Of a stretch of 64,000 bases of DNA, positions 60,121 through 64,000 are shown piece after piece. The notes under the pieces were generated by a model that was given only the letters and a program-made list of their open reading frames with translations, searched no databases and was not told the origin of the DNA. Each line of letters opens with the position of its first letter. The first letter of the stretch is position 1. A program made the position numbers and the translations under genes. Source of the DNA: Candidatus Paceibacterota bacterium (GTDB lineage Bacteria; Verrucomicrobiota; Verrucomicrobiia; Limisphaerales; UBA8199); assembly GCA_035452965.1 (NCBI GenBank), contig DAOTCE010000002.1, positions 185,898 through 249,897 on the forward strand, read 5' to 3'.

Positions 60121-60483
60121 ATGTTGGTGCATGTGTTAAAGTCGAAAATCCATCGCGCGCAGGTGACTGCGGGCGACGTGGATTATGAAGGTAGCCTGGG
60201 CATCGCCCGGGATCTCATGGACAAAGTGGGTTTGCTGCCGCACGAGAGGATCCTCTGCAGCAACATGGCCAACGGCGAGCGGTTCGAGACTTACGCCATT
60301 CCCGCCAAACGCGGCTCCGGGGAGATCATCCTCAACGGCGCCACAGCCCGCTTGGGCAAACCGGGCGACCGGCTGACAATTATGAGTTTCACCGAGGTGG
60401 AGGAGGCGAAGGCCAAGTCCTGGAAGCCACGGGTGATCGTCCTGGGCGAGAAGAACCGCGTGGCCAACGAACGCGGTCTCTGA
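60121..60483 (+). CDS. panD: Aspartate 1-decarboxylase
   Basis: A 120-residue pyruvoyl enzyme making beta-alanine for pantothenate and CoA. The self-cleavage site Gly24-Ser25 lies in DYEGSLGIA, in the same numbering as the classical enzyme. ANGERFETYAI and SGEIILNGATARLGKPGD are family signatures. It is a complete gene; the neighbours are unrelated and no panB or panC is present. Confidence 0.94.
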   Translation: MLVHVLKSKIHRAQVTAGDVDYEGSLGIARDLMDKVGLLPHERILCSNMANGERFETYAIPAKRGSGEIILNGATARLGKPGDRLTIMSFTEVEEAKAKSWKPRVIVLGEKNRVANERGL

Positions 60484-60493
60484 GCCAGCCCGA

Positions 60494-61120
60494 TCAGAGC
60501 CGTTGCCGCCTGCAGCGGGCAGCTACGATGAGGGCGCCGAGCCCCAGGAGGAAGGCGGAAGCAGGCTCCGGCACACGGTCGTCGTAACGGAAATTCGGGG
60601 CCAGGTAAGCCGCCCCGCCAGTGCCAGCCATTTCCAAGGGAAAACTCAAACCTGCGGGAACGGTGCTCTTGGCGGCTGCGCCCAAACGAAGGTAAGCCCC
60701 CATGAAGTTGGTGCCGCCCGCTCCGCCACCGCAGATCTCGACACTAAGCTCGTCCAGGGACCAGGCGCCTATATGATAGGTCTGGTTGGGGTCAAGGGGT
60801 ACGGGATTGATGGATACATAACTGCTCTCGTTCGTGAGGGCACTGCTGCGCTTGATCAAACTGGAAGCGAGCAAAACGCCGCCTGTGTTCCACAATCCTA
60901 CTTGGATTTCGTTAACGAAGGGGGAGGCGAAAAGGTAGCTGAAGCAACCCAGATCCGTGACAGCTACAAAGCTGGTCGGTTGAAACGTCCAACCGACAGT
61001 GGTGGTAACAAGCTCGGATACAGGAGGAGTATTCTCATGTCCTATGATGGCCTCGAACGTCCCTTGGGCGCTGACCGTCCAAACTCCCGCAAGCACCGCG
61101 ATTGAAAGCAAGAATCTCAT
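60494..61120 (-). CDS. PEP-CTERM secreted protein
   Basis: A 208-residue exported protein (signal MRFLLSIAVLAGVWTVSA). The C-terminus carries the PEP-CTERM sorting signal: VPEPASAFLLGLGALIVAARCRRQRL, with Pro-Glu-Pro, a hydrophobic helix and a basic end. It is likely processed by an exosortase system. The body is a beta-rich domain (VGWTFQPTSFVAVTDLGCF, NEIQVGLWNTGGVLLASSLI, TYHIGAWSLDELSVEICGGG), in the style of DUF4082. It is convergent with panD. Confidence 0.88.
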   Translation of the reverse strand: MRFLLSIAVLAGVWTVSAQGTFEAIIGHENTPPVSELVTTTVGWTFQPTSFVAVTDLGCFSYLFASPFVNEIQVGLWNTGGVLLASSLIKRSSALTNESSYVSINPVPLDPNQTYHIGAWSLDELSVEICGGGAGGTNFMGAYLRLGAAAKSTVPAGLSFPLEMAGTGGAAYLAPNFRYDDRVPEPASAFLLGLGALIVAARCRRQRL

Positions 61121-61192
61121 ATGCCCTCTCTCAGGTTCACTGGTCGTCAGGCAGTTTCGACACGCTGGATGGCAATTGCAAGCGCAAAGCTC

Positions 61193-64000
61193 CTACTTTA
61201 TCAGCCGGTAGTACCGCGGGCTGGAGCCGATGGGATCATAGACGACGTACTCGTCGCCAATGGTGAACACACCGGTTGCGGGCGGGAATGGGACGTTAGC
61301 CCAGGGACCACCAGTCAGCGCCGGTTTGTACTGGAGGGTGTAACCAGGGAAGACGGTTGACCAGGAGATGCGAACCAGGTTGGTGGGCCAGATCTGGATG
61401 TAAAGCCTCGGCTGGAAAGCAAAGACCTGTACGACACGGTAGAAGCCTCCGGCCGGGACAGGCCTGACTTCGAAGGTGGTAAAGGTCGTGGTGGCGGTGA
61501 TCGTGCCGATATTGGTCCACATAACGGGCGTCGCAATGCTAGGCGTATATTGGACGATGTAACGCTCGCCCACGACAGAGTTCCAGCTCACGAGCAAACC
61601 GTGCGGAGGCGCCAGCGTGGTAAGCGTGACTTGCAGCGGTTGAGCGCTGGGGAGCAGGCCGTTGCGATCAAGGAGAACGGCCCGGATGGTATAGGCCACG
61701 TTAATGTCCTCCTTGTTGTATACTCCCAGATACCAATGCCCGCGCAGGTCGGAGACGGTCGCGTCTGCAGGGATGGCTGGGTCTGTGCGGACGACGATTT
61801 GCTCGGGAGCGCGGCCAGAGAAGAAGCTGCCTTCGAAGTACGGCGCCATGGTTGGCGGCACCGTCCTTTCCAGCACCAGGTCGGCGTCGCCAGACAGGTT
61901 GTAGAGTTCGAACAGAACTCCGGACGTCGCATTGCTGATGCCGAGATCGAAGAAGACCCACTGGGGCGGTCCGGGCGGCGCGGCGAAAGCGCTGGCCGCA
62001 GTCGGCACGACGAAGGGGATGCCGTTGGTGAGCGGGATAATCGTGGGGTAGTTGGTGGCGGAGCAGGCCTGGACAGAGAAAGCAACGTTCGTAGCAGAGG
62101 TGTTGAAGACACCCACGTACCAGCGGTTGGTCTGAATCGGGAACGGGGTGGTGTTGGTGACCAGCATGATGATCTGGTCGTTGGTGCAGGGCTGCTGACT
62201 GATATAGTCAAAGTGATTCAGGTCGGGCAGCGGCAAGTGCTCGCTCAAGACGACCTTGAGGTTGCAGTCGGCGCCGGGAAGCCAGAAAGAGACCGCTGGT
62301 GGCAGGGCGCCGGGAAGCGTGTTGTCAGCTGGCACCTCGAATTGGAAGTAGCGCGGAATTCCCGCCGGACCAACGACGTTGGAGACGAGCATCTGGCAGT
62401 TGGTGAGGGTGATGATGTCGAACGAGACCCCCAGAGCAAAAGTGACGCCGACAGGATTGGGATTGGTGAGAGCCAGATAGTAGGGTTGGCCGATAACCAG
62501 CGGCGGCGTGGTGTTGTCGGCGAGGGTAGTCAGTCCGGTCGAGACCAGCGGGCCGATCAGCGGGATGTCCGCCGATGTGGGGAAATTCGTCTGGTTGAAC
62601 AGGACGGTGACCGGCAAGGGATTGACGGTGCGGGCCTCGGCAGCGAAGTGAAGGATGTTGGTGGCCAGCAGCGCCCACTGCGGCACCGGAACCACGAAGT
62701 ACTGGACGCCATTGGCCGGAAGGGTATTGGTGTAAGCGATGCCGTGAGTGAGGGTAATGACCGGCGGCGGGTTGCTGGGGGCGAACCCGAGGTTAAGTTG
62801 CCACTCGATCAACTGGGCGAGGTTGGTGTCCGGGCCGGCCCGGTTGTCCCAGATTTCGAGCGTCCAGATGCCATAAGCATCTTCGCCTGCCAATTCCGCC
62901 AGAGAGACTTCGGGGAGATAATAGAGCTCCGGCGGCAGTTCGGTGAGGGTAATGCCTTCCACGAGGGTGCCGGGCAGGAGGCTCTCGAGAGTTAGGACCG
63001 CGTTGGTATTCAGGGCGGTGAACCGCACGCTATGCGCGCGCCACTGCGAGTTATCACCGTAAACAACGTCCTGTTCAACGCCATCCACGGAGACCTTAAG
63101 CTTGGCCAGGCTTTGGCCAATGGGCACGGAGCGATCGGACTTGCCGGCGGTGCGGGCGGCGGCAATGGCGGCGATCTCGGGCTCGGTCAGGGCGCGGGCA
63201 TAAACCGATAGCTCATCCAGGTAACCGCAGAAGGGCTCGAAATTGTCGTAGCGGCTGACGTTGCCAATCGTAATGCCGGGTTGAGAGGACGAGTCGAGGT
63301 TGCCGAAGGGGCTTTCCCCGGTGAAAGATGTCTCGATCGCCCCGAACACAGGGTCTGAGAGGAAGACGTTGGTCAGGAGCTGCCCATCCACGAAAAGACG
63401 CATCTGGTTGGTGGGCCAGGGCGCGTTATTGGTCCACTGCACATTGGATTCGAAGACGGCGGCGATATGTTGCCAGGTATTGGTTTTAATAGGGTGATTC
63501 GTCGTGACCAGCGATACCCCGCAGCCCGGGCTAGTCTCGCTTTCAACATGGAATACCAGATTGAATTCCCAGGTGTCATCAAGCTGCATAGCCAGGTAAT
63601 ACGGATCCAGGCAGTCCCTTGAGTCGCCACGGAAGAATATTTGCTGGAAGGTGGAAACCCCGATGTCGTTTGTGTGCGAAGGGACGGGGTTTATCCAGCC
63701 CTCGATGGTGAACGAGTTGGTGAAATGGAGGTTGAGCGGGTCGCCCAGCTCAACTTTGGGGGCAAAGGCATACCAGGGGGAATTGGTGGGCGGCCAGGGA
63801 ATACCGGGGAAGAAAAGAGTATCGGACACATTGCCGTCATTGACGTATCCGTCGGCGGAGACAGTGGCGGAATTAATAAACGCGCCGTTATTGCCGCTAA
63901 GGATGTCCTGGGCGCGCCGGCTGAGCGGTTCCACGCTGCCGTCCCACCAGCCGACCGCGCACGGGCCGCGGAGGTTGTAACTGAGCTGGTAGCGGTGGCC
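61193..64000 (-). CDS. Large secreted LamG-domain protein (5' end cut by window edge)
   Basis: The frame is open to the right edge (GHRYQLSYNLRGPCAVGWWDGSVEPLSRRAQDIL at the visible start), giving at least 935 residues. A LamG/concanavalin-like domain (SFTIEGWINPVPSHTNDIGVSTFQQIFFRGDS, WQHIAAVFES, DELSVYARALTEPEIAAIAAART) lies near its N-terminal part. A proprotein-convertase P-like segment follows (EDAYGIWTLEIWDNRAGPDTNLAQLIEWQLNLGF), then several PPC-like beta domains and a C-terminal immunoglobulin-type tail (YTLQYKPALTGGPWANVPFP). Surface display or carbohydrate binding is likely; no catalytic domain is visible in this part. Confidence 0.8.
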   Translation of the reverse strand, partial: GHRYQLSYNLRGPCAVGWWDGSVEPLSRRAQDILSGNNGAFINSATVSADGYVNDGNVSDTLFFPGIPWPPTNSPWYAFAPKVELGDPLNLHFTNSFTIEGWINPVPSHTNDIGVSTFQQIFFRGDSRDCLDPYYLAMQLDDTWEFNLVFHVESETSPGCGVSLVTTNHPIKTNTWQHIAAVFESNVQWTNNAPWPTNQMRLFVDGQLLTNVFLSDPVFGAIETSFTGESPFGNLDSSSQPGITIGNVSRYDNFEPFCGYLDELSVYARALTEPEIAAIAAARTAGKSDRSVPIGQSLAKLKVSVDGVEQDVVYGDNSQWRAHSVRFTALNTNAVLTLESLLPGTLVEGITLTELPPELYYLPEVSLAELAGEDAYGIWTLEIWDNRAGPDTNLAQLIEWQLNLGFAPSNPPPVITLTHGIAYTNTLPANGVQYFVVPVPQWALLATNILHFAAEARTVNPLPVTVLFNQTNFPTSADIPLIGPLVSTGLTTLADNTTPPLVIGQPYYLALTNPNPVGVTFALGVSFDIITLTNCQMLVSNVVGPAGIPRYFQFEVPADNTLPGALPPAVSFWLPGADCNLKVVLSEHLPLPDLNHFDYISQQPCTNDQIIMLVTNTTPFPIQTNRWYVGVFNTSATNVAFSVQACSATNYPTIIPLTNGIPFVVPTAASAFAAPPGPPQWVFFDLGISNATSGVLFELYNLSGDADLVLERTVPPTMAPYFEGSFFSGRAPEQIVVRTDPAIPADATVSDLRGHWYLGVYNKEDINVAYTIRAVLLDRNGLLPSAQPLQVTLTTLAPPHGLLVSWNSVVGERYIVQYTPSIATPVMWTNIGTITATTTFTTFEVRPVPAGGFYRVVQVFAFQPRLYIQIWPTNLVRISWSTVFPGYTLQYKPALTGGPWANVPFPPATGVFTIGDEYVVYDPIGSSPRYYRLIK

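Overview
The window is high-GC, gene-dense bacterial chromosome. The gene content points to the Verrucomicrobiota, probably a Pedosphaera/Limisphaera-like lineage. The markers are Tat-exported Gfo/Idh/MocA and DegT-type proteins, a DUF1080 protein, an arylsulfatase beside an FG-GAP protein, an HzsA-related CxxCH protein, PEP-CTERM and LamG secreted proteins, and BBP2-type porins. The phylum is inferred from these families and not from an rRNA or phylogeny. I saw no rRNA, tRNA, CRISPR array, prophage or plasmid functions.

Layout. 0-8 kb: core metabolism and information genes: the end of pyruvate kinase, class II fructose-bisphosphate aldolase, a secreted Gfo/Idh/MocA oxidoreductase, glgC, infC (TTG start, long C-terminal tail), recA and a DUF1080 protein. 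8-9.3 kb: dispersed hairpin repeats and a nucleotidyltransferase gene split by one in-frame stop, overlapping a 55-residue partner gene. 9.3-16 kb: two tandem neutral-ceramidase-like secreted proteins, an alpha/alpha-barrel secreted protein and a surface protein with five almost identical 106-residue repeats. 16.5-20.6 kb: a cytidylate-kinase-like protein and the methionine genes metY and a metX-metW fusion. 21-22.5 kb: a decayed restriction-modification methylase, then a REP-associated tyrosine transposase (RAYT) bracketed by three copies of its likely three-hairpin REP element. 22.5-28.5 kb: an HzsA-related protein and a large glycosidase-like secreted protein.

28.5-38.5 kb: a uroporphyrinogen-decarboxylase-like protein behind lysA, a polysaccharide deacetylase, an RhlE-type helicase downstream of an uncharacterised RG-rich protein, purC overlapping a Xer-type recombinase, and a PilC/GspF protein. 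38.9-42.6 kb: two paralogous porins, the first with a strong ribosome binding site, a two-hairpin leader and a clear terminator, then a GYF_2/cyclic-nucleotide-binding protein. 42.6-54 kb: small zinc-ribbon proteins, sulfatase and FG-GAP genes, a B12-binding radical SAM protein with a STAS-like tail, trpB, and several proteins I cannot assign. 53-64 kb: a LysR regulator divergent from a Tat-signal DegT-family protein with a candidate operator between them, an RND efflux permease and adaptor, panD, a PEP-CTERM protein and a large LamG protein running off the edge.

The most unusual structure is in the non-coding DNA: at least four hairpin-repeat families, one with its likely transposase, and two independent arrays of 11-bp tandem repeats in intergenic regions.
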